A DNA stretch of 64,000 bases from Brachionus manjavacas (lineage: Eukaryota > Rotifera > Eurotatoria > Ploima > Brachionidae). A program made the position numbers and the translations under genes. The stretch spans positions 6,803,501 to 6,867,500 of the forward strand of contig JAHQIY010000005.1 of the NCBI GenBank assembly GCA_019054805.1, read 5' to 3'. Each line of letters opens with the position of its first letter. Position 1 is the stretch's first letter. Below are positions 1 through 11,207 of the stretch, piece after piece. The notes below the pieces were generated by a model that saw nothing but the letters and a program-made list of their open reading frames with translations, had not been told where the DNA came from and searched no databases.

Positions 1-3000
1 TGTTGAATGAAGTTTTCAATATTCTAGTGAACAGAGCCAAAGCCATTGATTTGAGAACCAATGATTTGTACCGAGTTTTGTTTAGTTTGAACATTAGATG
101 CAAGAATTACCGCAGAGCTGCATTGTGCATGTACGAGTGTTATCTTAGGCTACAGAGAGAGGTGCACGGAATTAACTCGCTGAAGCGACAAGAGAAATGT
201 CTATTAACTTGTCTCAATGTGCTTAAACTGGTTGATCCCAAATTTGCTTGGATAAATTTGACTGATCTGGACTTACCGTAATGTGGATTTTTTTATCTTA
301 TTTTTGATATTTTTTTTTAAATTTTAAAATATTTGACCTTATCTGAACTGTTCAATTTTGATATAATTAATATTCGGATTGTATGCCCATAAAAGTCTTT
401 TTGATTTTAAGATTTTTGACTCTCTCTCATCTAAATCCCTTCAAATTTTCTTGATTTTCTATCTGAAAGTTAAAAAAATTTTGGAAAATTTAATAAAAAT
501 TAATTTAATGTTGGCATGATAAATTTTAATGCAAATCAGACTTGTTTTTAAGTCACAGTTTTAAGTCAAAGCCAATGTTTTAAAAATTTTTTTCATCTTT
601 TAGTGAAGTTTAGTCGTGTGAACTAATTTTCTGATTTTAAAACTAAACTTTTTTTGGATTAAAATCAGAAAATTAGTTCACACGACTAAACTTCACTAAA
701 AAAAAAAAAATTTAAGTCATTTACTTGACTTGACTTAAGACTTAAAAACAAGTCTGATGCAAATCTTCCAAAAATTACAAAAATAATATTCATTTTCATT
801 AATCTAAGTGAAAATTGAGCTTTTTAAAATTTGATGACAAAACAAAAAATATGAAGAAAATTATTTTTCACGAAATTCACCAAAAAAAAAATTTATGATC
901 TACACAGAAAATGTCAAATTAATGATCAAATAAAATTTCAACATTTAGATATTTCTTTATTTTGTCACCATGATCTATTCTAATTGAGATTTTTTATTTT
1001 AATTTGTAAATTTAATTTATCTTTATGTTAAAATTCTTTCATTGCTTCTTAAATAATTTTGAATTAGGTAGTTGTAAATGTAAATAATTTACACAATTCA
1101 AAAAACCATTTAAATTCAGATAGCTTGTCAATAGATATTAAAATGAATCTTTAAATTAATTTAATAATTTTAATATCACACCCTTTATATATTATGTTTA
1201 TTTAAAAAATTAAAAAAATTATTTTCACATCCCTTTGATAAAATCAATTTTAAAATTTAAATTTATGAACTGATTTTTGTAAAGGTCAAATTAATTTTTT
1301 TTTATTTCGAAAATTTCTTTTATTTTAGAAGATTTATTTGAATTTCATTTTTAAATTTAATTTTTAATGCTATAGATATATAACTCAAAAAAATAGAAAA
1401 ATAAACCAAAAAATAAGTTTATAGATTAAAATTTAAAATCTACTTTTAAAATTCGTTGAAAATTTTTTTATTGTAAATTGTATTTTTATTGTAAATTGTA
1501 AATCTACATAGCATGTAAGGATGCTACATTCAGATTATTTAAATTGTTTCGAAGATAAATTTTAATATCTAAAGATAAGGTCTTTGAATTAAAATGATAT
1601 TTTGAATTGATAATTTGGTTTAATTTTTTGTATTTGAATAACAAAATGTATTTACTATTGAAATAAAACTGAAAAAGTGCTAATTTTCAGATAAAAAAAA
1701 TAATTTTAATTTAATATATCAAGCATTTTCATATTTGAAATTAAACTTTTGAGTGAAATAGAATGAATAAAATTTTTTTTTAAAAATTGATTATATATTG
1801 AAAATTCTTTTTTTTTGAATTCAGTCATTTAAAATAATACATAAAATATTATTGTAATCATAAATTTTAATTTTTGAAAAAGGTTAGAATTATATAAATT
1901 AATTTTACTATTTAAAAAAAAAAAAATTTTTTTTGAAGAATACTTTCAATAAGCAGAAATATTTTCCGGGTATATTTTAATTTCTAGATAGATAATTAGA
2001 TTTCTAGCAAATACAGCAGATACATTTTGTAATTCAGACACAAAAAATTAAATCATTTTTTCTTGGAAATTATTGAAAAATTCTGGCCAAGATCAAAATT
2101 TGTCATTTTTAATTTACAAAATTTAATGCAGAAGTATATTTTTAAAGTAATAATATTGTGCTTCGTTTATTATTTCAGCCAAACTTTCTAAAAATTTGGA
2201 AAATTATGAATAGCATTTTGTAATGATGAAAATATGTTTCTGCATTCAATTTTATCATTAAATTAAAAATCAATAAAAATCTTTATTTAAAAAAAATTTT
2301 GATCATAAACTTCAATTTAACAAACAAAACTGAATTTAATAAAGAATAATTGAACACGAAATTCACCAAAATTACGCTCAATTTTCTAAAAATTTAAATT
2401 CATGATTCAATTCAAGAACAAAGAATTCAAAAAATGATAATAATATTTTTTAAGTCCATTGACAAATGATACAAAAGCTGGCGAAAATTCTGCACAAACA
2501 AAAATTGTAGATTTAGAAGAAATAAACAGAAATTACCTTTTGGTCAATTATACACTTAAAATTTTTGAAACATCTAAAAATCAAAATCTGTTAGGTAACT
2601 ATTTAAAAATAAGAATAAAATTTAAACTTAAAAAAAAATTATCAAGCTAATCAACACACTACCGAAGAGACAACAAATTTATTAAGCAAAAATGGATATT
2701 TTGATGACTCGTTAAGCTTGTGCTTAAATATGAAATATTTGGATCAATCGATGGTCATGAATACTCTAAATGCTTTGGTTGATCGGTAAATAAAATCTTA
2801 AAAAAAATAAAATTGAATTTAAATTTTTATTTTTTAGATGTTGTGATGTAAATGCTTCAGAAGCGGCTGATGAAAAGCTCAGCGAAGATGTAATTACTGA
2901 AATTGAATTGATGAAAAAAAATGAACTAGTTAACCCGATCTCGTCTCCATACCAAAAGTAAAAAAACAAATTAAACTATTTGAATAGTTAAACTACTAAA

Positions 3001-3553
3001 CAAATATTAAGTCCTTACTCATTCAAATGGAATCTACTTGAATCCTATCTGGAAAAGTTAAATGATTCATTCTTTTATAAACATGTTTGCCAGCGCATTT
3101 TGATCCTTGGCTTTAAAATTCCATCAAGTATTGAACATAAATTTAAGGCAAGTTTAAATTGTTTTTTTTTTTTTTTAATTTTTATACCACTTTAGGTTCA
3201 GAATGTTCAAGCACTTTTGTCGATTTATTTGAATTATGGTCTTTGGAATGAAGCCATGGATATAGTGAAAGAAATGGTGTCAAATTGGTCGCAGAAAGTC
3301 GATTCTACAATGGCCAAAGGAACTGTAGCGATGCCGTTCAATTTGATTGACACGCTGGACAAATACTGCAGAACTGAGCTAAACAAAGACTTGGATCAGC
3401 CTGATCTAAAAAAAGTAATTTTCTTAAATTTAGTATTTTTTTGTTAAGGTATTTTTTTTAAAGATAAATACAGATCTACACGAATTGATCAATAATTATG
3501 TGTATCAAGTAAAATTGTCAAGTGAATCGTACATAAATTTGAAAAATAAATGA
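1..3553 (+). CDS. NUP160: Nucleoporin Nup160, C-terminal part (5' end outside window)
   Basis: Nup160 is a scaffold subunit of the Y (Nup107-160) complex of the nuclear pore. Exons: <1-277, 2455-2594, 2647-2785, 2838-2957, 3012-3147, 3196-3414 and 3464-3553; phases agree at every junction. The first exon carries the conserved block NVLKLVDPKFAW, and upstream of it the NYRRAALCMYE segment resembles the vertebrate NYRKAGTVMFE segment. Later exons match the helical C-terminal domain (VDLEEINRNYLLVNYTL; LLSIYLNYGLWNEAMDIV), ending with NLKNK and a TGA. The first intron is about 2.2 kb and holds a MITE; the others are about 45-55 bp. Intron 5 starts with GC (AAG|GCAAGT), a GC-AG intron. Seen: the matching blocks and splice sites. 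Known: family role. The N-terminal beta-propeller half lies upstream of the window. Confidence 0.93.
537..756. mobile_element. hAT-type MITE with 8-bp target duplication (copy 1)
   Basis: Begins CAGACTTG and ends with its complement CAAGTCTG. It is flanked on both sides by the direct repeat ATGCAAAT (529-536 and 757-764). The ends are rich in AAGTC/GACTT motifs. The centre (about 600-700) is a second, almost perfect inverted repeat of about 45 bp per arm around a T-rich loop, so the whole element can fold into a long hairpin. A relative lies at 61973-62219. An 8-bp duplication with CAG-type termini is the hAT pattern. There is no coding capacity. Confidence 0.85.
1490..1625. repeat. Arm of a foldback repeat family
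   Basis: The stretch around TCTAAAGATAAGG and TGATATTTTGAATTGATAA resembles the right arm of the palindromic repeat at 58945-59460, and less closely 19135-19215 and 44990-45395. Only one arm is clear here. Similarity was judged by eye. Confidence 0.45.
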
Positions 3554-3737
3554 TAAATTCAAAATTATAATTTAAAATAGAGATTTTTTCAAAATTAAAT
3601 GAATTTTTTTCAACAAATAAAATTAATTAAGAGAGATCATTTTTTGTTTTTCTAAAATTTAATTTTGTATCTAGGTCTCGAATCCTATCGATCAAAGTGA
3701 CCAAATTTAATTTTTCTTTAAAATTATTTTTTCAGAA

Positions 3738-6700
3738 ATGCACAAAGACATCTTGTTTGATATGTTCGATTTTTTTGCCGATATTTGGATAGTTTTCAAG
3801 CTTATTTTTGTCCTAATCTATTATTATGGCGAAGTTATTTGCATCAACATAAGTCAATACTTCACCACAAAAGACATAAGTGGCAAAACAGTTCTAATCA
3901 CTGGAGCAGGTTTGCATCTAAATATTTTAAAGTCCATGTTGATTTCGTAATTTTTTGTTGTCATTTATTTTTTACTTTTACCTAGCCCTTTTTTTCATAG
4001 CATCAATTTTTTTCTTAATTTTCTATCCTCTAAGTCTGAGTAAAGGGAAATGTCAAGCTAAAATCTGTTTAAGTCAAGCAAATTTTTTTTTTTATCAGTC
4101 TCACCGAGAAAGTCAAGCCAAAAATATCTAAACTGGGAAAATCAAGCTTAAATTATTTTTTTCTGTTAAAGTCACGCCAAAAAAAGTGGAAAGCAAGCAA
4201 ATGAGATTAAAGTCAAGCTTTTTTTAAAAAAATTTATTTTTGTACATATTACATATTTTAACGGATAAAATTGTTTTTAATTATTTAAAAGACATTTAAT
4301 TAACAACAAAAACTATTTTTATAAAACGACCTAATTATCTTTTGTTAAACAAAATTTTGCCAAACTATATCTCCCTACTTTTTTATTTGATTTATTTACA
4401 AATTCGTCATCTTTTAGTTTTAAACCTGGATACTTTTTTTTAAACTAATTAAAGCTGCTATTAAATGAGGACAAGTCCCAATGTCTAAATACTTGACACA
4501 ACTGCAGGTATTGCATTCTAAACAATTGCATTCTGGATCACTGATCTCAATATAATCAATGTTATTGTTTTTGTGACGATACTTAAAAACTGCTAGTCCA
4601 TTTGTATTGCTCACCTTCTCAAACTTTTTGCTTTTCAAAACCACTTTGGAATAGCTTACGTCTTTTGTTTAAGTTTTGGAATTTCTTTTGGTTGTTTGCA
4701 GCTTTTAGATTCAAATTTTACCACATTCACAAAGATTTCAAAAAGCATGCAAAACACAAAAATTTTATAAGCTAAAATTTTAGCAAATCATTCAAAAAAA
4801 CATGATTCACTCGGTTGATAAATGATTTCTTTATTTTAAAGAAAAATTCTTTTGATTGAAAAATAATTTAAAAAGCTTGACTTTAATCTCATTTGCTTGC
4901 TTTCCACTTTTTTTGGCTTGACTTTAACAGAAAAAAATAATTTAAGCTTGATTTTCCCAGTTTAGATATTTTTGGCTTGACTTTCTCGGTGAGACTGATA
5001 AAAAAAAAATTTGCTTGACTTTAACAGATTTAAGCTTGACATTCAACCTCACCCTCTAAGTCTTTAGAATTGATTTGATTTCTTCTTGAATCTAATGAAA
5101 ATATTTACTAAAAATAATAAGGCATTGATTTTTCATTTAGGGTCACATGTCTTTAAATACAACCAAAAACTTGGTAACTTGATAATGACATTGATATTTA
5201 TTTATTTGTTTTTCTGTGTCGAGCTTGAGTTCTTTGTTTTAAGAAAAAATAAAATAAAAATTCAAAGTAAAATAAGTAAAAATAAAAAACAAAAAAAATT
5301 AAGGATAAAGGCTTCTTTTTAATAATTTTTTAATTGCAAATAGGCTCGTAAAATTGCATTAATTTTTTTAAATTAAAAAATTTATTTAATTTTTTCTCTC
5401 CTTTTTTGATTATTAATTAGATAAATATTAGAAATAAAAGTTCTAGTTAAAAATTTACCAAAAAAGTTGATTTTTTAACACTAGAAGCATCAAAACGAGT
5501 CAAAATTATTTGGATAAATCTATTCAAAACTTAGTTTTAATTGAGTAAAAATAAAAATTTGACTAAAAAAAAGTATCTTGCAAAAATTTTATCTTCTACT
5601 AAATTCATTCCTTTTTGAACCAATTTTTCGTCTTTCATGTAAAATACGCAAACTTTACTTTTTGCATTTTTTAAATTTGCTTATCTTCGTTCAAGTATTA
5701 GGATTTAAGTCAGTTTTTAAAGATTTGTATACTTTTTATAAATATTTTATGACTCATCCATTGATTTTGTAGATAAATTCAAAATTTTAATTAAAAAACG
5801 AGTCAAAATGACTCTTTTTGGTGCTTCTAGTAGTATATTTGATCAGGTGGGCCTCAAGGCTCAGTAATTAGTTCTTTATTGTTTAGAATATTTATTAGCG
5901 ATATTCTTAAACGAAATAAAAGAGCTACCTTTTTTTTTGCTGACAACCTTGTTCCTTTTTTATCTATAAGAAACACGGCAATCTAGAAAATAAGTCAATA
6001 GATACTTAATTGAATTAGAACACTGGCTTTGCAAGTGGAAGATTAAGATTTAAGTTGAAAGATTTGGTATTAATTTTGATTCTAAATTGAACTTTAGTTT
6101 AATGATAGATGAAATTAAAGAATGTTGTAATTCAAGGCAATATTTAATCAAAAACTTGTCAATAAAAAATGGGGTCTAAATTATTATTATTATTATTATT
6201 ATTCAAGACTGATTAAAATTTCATTTATTTAATAATTAAAAATAATAATATTTTCTTTTATTTTTAATAAAATTCAAATTTTCCCAAAAAAAATTAGAAG
6301 CTTAATTTAATTCAAATTAAATTTTTTCATTTAAATTTAAAATTTTGTAAAATAAATCAAATTTATCGAATGATTTACACGCTCTTTTGTAAATTAAGTT
6401 AATATTATTAAATACAGACACCTAAAAGTGAATAAAAGTTTAATTGATTTTTTCAATATTATTAAAACTTAAGAAAAAAATATGAAAAATTCATTTCACC
6501 AAATTTTGATTAAGCATCATTTTGTACCATAAAATCTGAATTCCGAAAATTCAATTTTAAATTTCTTGAATGATTTTTTTGAAGTTGATTGTTAAGGATT
6601 GTAGGTGCTTTATCAAACTTCATAATTTGAAATGTTTCCAGTATTTAAGTCTTTACCAAAAAAATCAAATTTAAAAAGCTTTTGTAAACAAGTGTAATAA

Positions 6701-8525
6701 AAATTACAATTTTTTTGAAGTATAGGCTTGCTGAAATGAATAAAAAATGAAAGACAATAGTCAAAATAAGGTAGTAGTAATAGTAGTAGTAGTAAGGGGT
6801 AGGCTACAAGTCGCGATTTGCATGCAGAATGATGCATAACGCGATGGGTGACGACACCCTGTGTGGTAAGATGAAAGTTTTAAAAAATTGAATTTTAACT
6901 GACGTTGATAAGTAAAATAACTTTTTTATTAAAAAGAGTTTTTTATTGATAAAAAAGAAATACATTAGAGACATGTTTACTGAAGGTCGATTTATTATCA
7001 ATTGTAACTCCTGAAAGAGCTTTAGCTCGGTACAGATAAACAAATAAGAATATCATATCACCCATGTCTTTTAAGTGTTTTAAACCTGTAAGGTCTGCTT
7101 AATAAATAAATTTTTTGGCATTAAATTTGCAATTTGTAAAGAATATTGAAAAATAAGTCAAATTTTTTCAAAATTTTATATATTTAGTATCGCATTTAAA
7201 TCTAAGATAATATTTTTTTTTCAAAAAAAGTTGCTGTTTAGATATACTTTTTTTTAATTATTTTCTTTGTAACTATTTATAACCTTAAAACAAAAATAAA
7301 GTGTTGGTAAAGGGGTCTAAACAGAAAAAAATCCAATATGCTCTCAATAAAGTAAAAAGTGAGTTCCTTTTGTTTGCAAGTTTTTTATCTGAAATTTAAG
7401 TTGAATTTTCGAATAAAACTAATCTTAATCTTTGATTTTTTTCTCATTTAATTAATTAAAAAAGAAATGTTGCCCAACTTCAGCTTTCCAAAATTCAAAG
7501 GACTTTTAAACTGATTAGACTCCATTTGTCACTCAAAAACTATTCACTTGTAAAGTCATATCATTGATAATGGAAGTAAAAAGTCTTCTAATTTATTAGA
7601 AAATAAAAAAATTTTCCAACTTTAAAGTTGTCCCATCTTTTACTTTTTTTTATATTCGGAAACTAAAAATTCTTTTTTCTAGCCGGTGGTATTGGAAAAA
7701 ATCTTGTTGAAAAGTTTGTTGGTCTTAAGTGTACTGTCTTGTGCTTGGACAAGAATCAATTGGAACTTAAAAAATTACAAACAAAATACAAATCAAGTGA
7801 CCAAATTGAAACTTTTTGTGTAAACCTTTGCTCAATAGAGGACATACGCCAATGCTGTGAACAAATACGCAGCAAGTATGGGTTTGTGGACATTGTGATC
7901 AACAATGCTGGAATTGTCAATGATGGTAAGATGCTAGTCAACTTGGAAGATGAAGAGATAGCGAATATCTTTGATGTGAATATAATGTCATACATTCGAA
8001 TATGTAAAGAATTCCTTCCCAGAATGATGGAACTGAACCAAGGGCATATAGTAAATGTTTCAAGCATTCTAGGTCTTATGGGCTCGTATAAACTGTGTGA
8101 TTATAGTGCGACTAAATTTGCAGTCAATGGTTTCACTGAATCGATGCGAAATGAGCTCAAATGTTCGAATAGTGAAAATAAAATAAAGGTCACTTTGGTT
8201 TGTCCATTTCATGTGAGGACAGAAATGTTTAAGGGAATTGAATTTTTTCGGTTCAAATGGGCAGGGTTGAGCATGTCTCCAAAATATGTAGCCGATCAAA
8301 TAGTGAATGGCATTTTGTATGAAAAAGAACTAGTTCTTATTCCATCTTTGTGGAGTAGTATTTTTTTTGGATTTAAAAAGTAACATTGGAATAATTTTTT
8401 TTTAATCTTATTTAACTATTTTAAAATTTTTTTCTAGTTTGCTTACTACAAAGTTTTGTGATCATGCCTTGGAAAAATTAAAAGTTCATGAGTCAATGAA
8501 TATGCTAAAAACTAAAGCATTTTGA
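3738..8525 (+). CDS. Short-chain dehydrogenase/reductase, SDR16C / retinol dehydrogenase-like
   Basis: NAD(P)-dependent oxidoreductase, probably acting on retinoids or other lipophilic alcohols at ER or lipid-droplet membranes (family inference). Exons 3738-3909, 7683-8379 and 8438-8525 give 318 aa. Residues about 15-35 are a hydrophobic N-terminal membrane segment. The Rossmann cofactor motif TGAAGGIG is completed exactly across intron 1. NNAG follows at about 130. The catalytic Ser is in VSSILG and the YxxxK motif is YSATK. CPFHVRTEMFKG matches the post-catalytic loop of SDR16C/RDH10 proteins. The short last exon (LLTTKFCDHALEK...) adds the C-terminus. Intron 1 is 3.8 kb and full of transposon remnants. 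The ATG lies 2 bases after TTTTTTCAG and only 184 bp after the NUP160 stop. The exact substrate cannot be told from sequence. Confidence 0.9.
4038..5054. mobile_element. Mutator-like element with long inverted repeats of AGTCAAGC motifs
   Basis: Two roughly 190-bp terminal inverted repeats (about 4038-4225 and 4870-5054) can be aligned almost base for base. Each contains six or seven copies of AGTCAAGC or close variants. The element is bounded by the direct repeat TCTAAGTCT (4029-4037 and 5055-5063), a 9-bp duplication as made by MULE transposases. Inside lies a short reverse-strand frame with a SWIM zinc finger. There is no catalytic DDE domain, so this is an internally deleted copy. It sits in intron 1 of the SDR gene. 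Confidence 0.85.
4420..4644 (-). CDS. SWIM zinc-finger fragment of a MULE
   Basis: A 74-aa frame inside the inverted-repeat element. Its C-terminal half has the SWIM signature CxCx(n)CxH, read as CSC then CPHLIAA, preceded by a second Cys group (CNCLECNTC). SWIM fingers are the usual C-terminal DNA-binding module of MULE transposases. No upstream catalytic domain remains. It may be a relic exon or a residual small DNA-binding protein; I favour relic. Confidence 0.55.
   Translation of the reverse strand: MVLKSKKFEKVSNTNGLAVFKYRHKNNNIDYIEISDPECNCLECNTCSCVKYLDIGTCPHLIAALISLKKSIQV
5192..5236 (-). repeat. LINE family A 3' terminus (antisense)
   Basis: Read on the reverse strand this is CAAGCTCGACACAG followed by AAACAAATAAATAAAT, a diverged copy of the terminus AGCTCGGTACAGAAAACAAATAAA seen in several places in this window. 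No coding part is recognisable next to it. Confidence 0.6.
5845..6205 (+). pseudogene. Decayed LINE reverse-transcriptase fragment
   Basis: A readable stretch GGPQGSVISSLLFRIFISDI is the RT motif G-PQGS-LSPLLF-I-I-DI, followed by FFADN in the place of the catalytic YADD. Further on ELEHWLCKWKIKI resembles the region after the catalytic motif. Stops and shifts interrupt it, and it ends in an (ATT)n tract at about 6181-6203, a plausible 3' tail. It lies in the SDR intron in the sense direction. Confidence 0.65.
6780..7052 (+). repeat. LINE family A 3' region
   Basis: Ends in AGCTTTAGCTCGGTACAGA and AAACAAATAAG, matching the shared LINE terminus. The upstream part is visibly less AT-rich than its surroundings, with a CTA/TAG microsatellite at about 6775-6795 and a small GGGTG-ACGA-CACCC hairpin. 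No reading frame is kept. Confidence 0.5.
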
Positions 8526-11207
8526 ATTTTTATTTTTTTATTAATAAAAATTATTTTTGTTGTAGTGAATCTTGACTTAAAATTAATTGTAATGAAAAAA
8601 TTATTCGAAAATAGATTTATGTAATTTATTTCGACAAAAAATTTTTAAATTTGAAAAAAATCAAGAAGAGCTTAAGTTATTTTAAAGTTTTGTCAAGTAC
8701 AAAATAATCGATGCATTAAATAATTCAAATAAATTAGAACTAATTAGTTTTGAAAGAATTTTACTTAAGGAACCTCTTTAATTTTCAGTTCAGATTTTTT
8801 TTTTAAATTATTCTGTTAAAATTTGAATTTTGTGATAAAAGACAAGTCACTTGAGGAAATTTTAATTTTTCTCTCGGGAATAGTTTGATTAATTCTGAAT
8901 TTAAAAAATGCAAATTAAATCAACTTGATGTGTTTGAATTTTAAAATATTAGAAAAATTATGAAATTATTTTCTTGCTCTCAAAATATAATTAGCACATT
9001 AATAAACTCATCGATTTAATTCAGTTGAAAAAAAAAGCGAACAAAATTGTTACTTTAATTAAATTTAACTCATTAAAAAAATATTTGAATATTTTTTAGA
9101 ATCTAATTTATCTATGGTAAAACAAGAATTAATTTTTAATACTTATTCTATTTCATTCAAAAAATTTAATTATTAAATTAAAAAAGACATTTTTTGTCTT
9201 TTAGTTAAATTTAATGATTATTTGACAATAAAAAAAAATAAAAAATTAAATTTTTCAAAATATGTTCTATAAATTTAATTTAGTTTAAAAAAAGCGGGGT
9301 TGTGAAATTTGTTTCAATTCAGAAAAACTTGAATAACTTTTTTACTCGAAACTATTCTCATCAAGTGAGCAATTAATTTGTAGAGTTTTTCCTGGCATAA
9401 ATTTTCGGAAAAGCAAAATATTAAGCATTTTACAGATTTTTATTGCTTATATTAGGAAAATAATTCAAGTTTTTTTTGAATTAAAATGAAACGAATTTCA
9501 CAAGTCAAAAAAGAACTTGAATATTTAAGATAGAATGATTGTAAAATTGATTTAAATGAAGCTTAAAAAATGCAAAAATATTTAGAAAATCTTTTATTTT
9601 TATTGTTAAAATTTTTTTTTTTCTGTCATCAAATACACCTGATTAAATTTTTAATTTTGCTTTCATGTGGTTTTGCTAATTTGAATGTAAATAAGCACTC
9701 CAATTAACCTGTTACATATTTAATTAAATGTGAAATTAAAAACTCAGAAGAAAAAGAATTAATAGATAAATATGATCATATTTAAAAATATTTAAATTTT
9801 CTATAAAGCATATTCAAATAATTTATATAAACACTTTATATCAAAACATTTATGAAAAATATATGTAAAAAAAAAATTTGAAAACAAAATCTTAAAGAAG
9901 TATAATCAGTTCTAAATATTGAAATAAATAATAAATTGTTGTGACATTTTAAAATATTCCCTATCAATAACTGCTTTACCTTTAGAATAATTATAATTAT
10001 CAAAGCTTTTATGAAATTCAGTACAAAAGAACAGACCAAAGTATAAAAATTAATATTTTTTTTTTTTAAGTAAAACATATACATATACACATTTTGATTT
10101 AAAACTTCAAAAAACTTTATTTTTTTCAATTTTTTTGAAAATGCCTCATTTTGAACAATTTTTTCGTGAGAAATAAAAGAGAAAATATAAAAAGTAAAAT
10201 CTTTAATTTTTTCAGAATGTTTATATCTAATTTGGGATAAGGTGGTCCCCTGGGACAAGATAAAAAAAAAATTTTTTTTGTAAGAAAAAAAAATATTTTC
10301 TAGTAGAAAATTTTTGCTCTACAAGATGGTATGTGATTTGTATATCTTTTGTATATGTTTGCAAAAGATATTCTCATCAGACCGAAGCATACTTTTGACA
10401 ATTAAAAAAATCTTTGAGTCCCTGTAGCGGAAAAATTTTTTTTAATCCCCCCCCCCTAAAAATTGGCACTCGGTGGTTTTTACATATGCAGATTACGAAT
10501 TTGAGGTCGAAAATCGAATCCTAAGATAGCGTGGATGTTTTGCATTTCCTGAACCTTAAAAGTTTAAAATTAGTTCTGAGAATGCAGCATGGTGAAGTTG
10601 GGAGAAGCTTTTTAAAATTTGCTTAAGTACTGTTCTGTTGGAAATCTTTTGAAAATCATTAAAAAAAGAAAAAATAATAATTTAACTGATTGAATGGGTA
10701 ATCGAAATTTTTTTGAAAAAAATGTAAACTAAAAAAAATTTAAATAACTGCACTTTGAGCCAGTGTCAAAAATTTTGAAAGTATTTTATTTTTCATTAAA
10801 AAAGTTTATAATAAATCTCTTAGCATGATAACCATATTTAATTTTTACTTCCTATAAAGACTATAAAGCTCGTCTATTTTATTAATGATAATTATAAAAA
10901 TTGAGTTTTATATTTTTTCAAAGATTTATTTAGATTTGAAAATTTGAAATTTTTAGTAGCTTCAATCTAATTTTAAAATTAAAATTTGGAACTATTGATA
11001 TTCTTCGGGTTTTTCATATTAAATTAAATTAAGAAAATTTTGTTCTGTGAAGACAACAAATTTAGAATTTATCTCGTAGCACGTTTATTTCAAAGTAAAC
11101 GTTTATTTTGCTCATATTCAAAAACTAGATGAATTAAATTTAATTTTTGAAAAAAATTTTAATTTAAAAAAAAAATTAAAATTAAAAAAAAAAAAAAAAT
11201 ATCAAAA
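8526..11207. other. Intergenic region between the SDR gene and GRWD1
   Basis: AT-rich spacer with a MITE at 9300-9503 and a fragment of the TTAGTTCTG repeat family near 10555-10615. It also has a C9 run near 10448 and a poly-A stretch just before the GRWD1 start. No gene is recognised. Confidence 0.6.
9300..9503. mobile_element. MITE with about 40-bp terminal inverted repeats
   Basis: The left end TTGTGAAATTTGTTTCA and the following AGAAAAACTTGAATAA are mirrored on the opposite strand at the right end (TTGTGAAATTCGTTTCA, then AAAAAACTTGAATTA). About 200 bp, with no coding content. I could not fix a target duplication, so the superfamily is open. Confidence 0.65.

Larger units (their letters stand above)
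278..2454 (+). other. Long first intron of the NUP160 fragment
   Basis: About 2.2 kb of very AT-rich intron between GTAATG at 278 and TTTTTTAAG at 2454. It contains the hAT-type MITE at 537-756 and one arm of a foldback repeat near 1490-1625. Apart from these I see only poly-A/poly-T tracts and no open frame worth naming. Confidence 0.75.

Noticed and set aside
9836-10258. 140-codon reverse frame
   Set aside because: Composition is Phe/Ile/Lys-rich, as expected for translated AT-rich DNA; no motif and no splice or start context.
10440-10460. C9 run near 10448 as a functional site
   Set aside because: A single homopolymer with no context; could also be a sequencing artefact.
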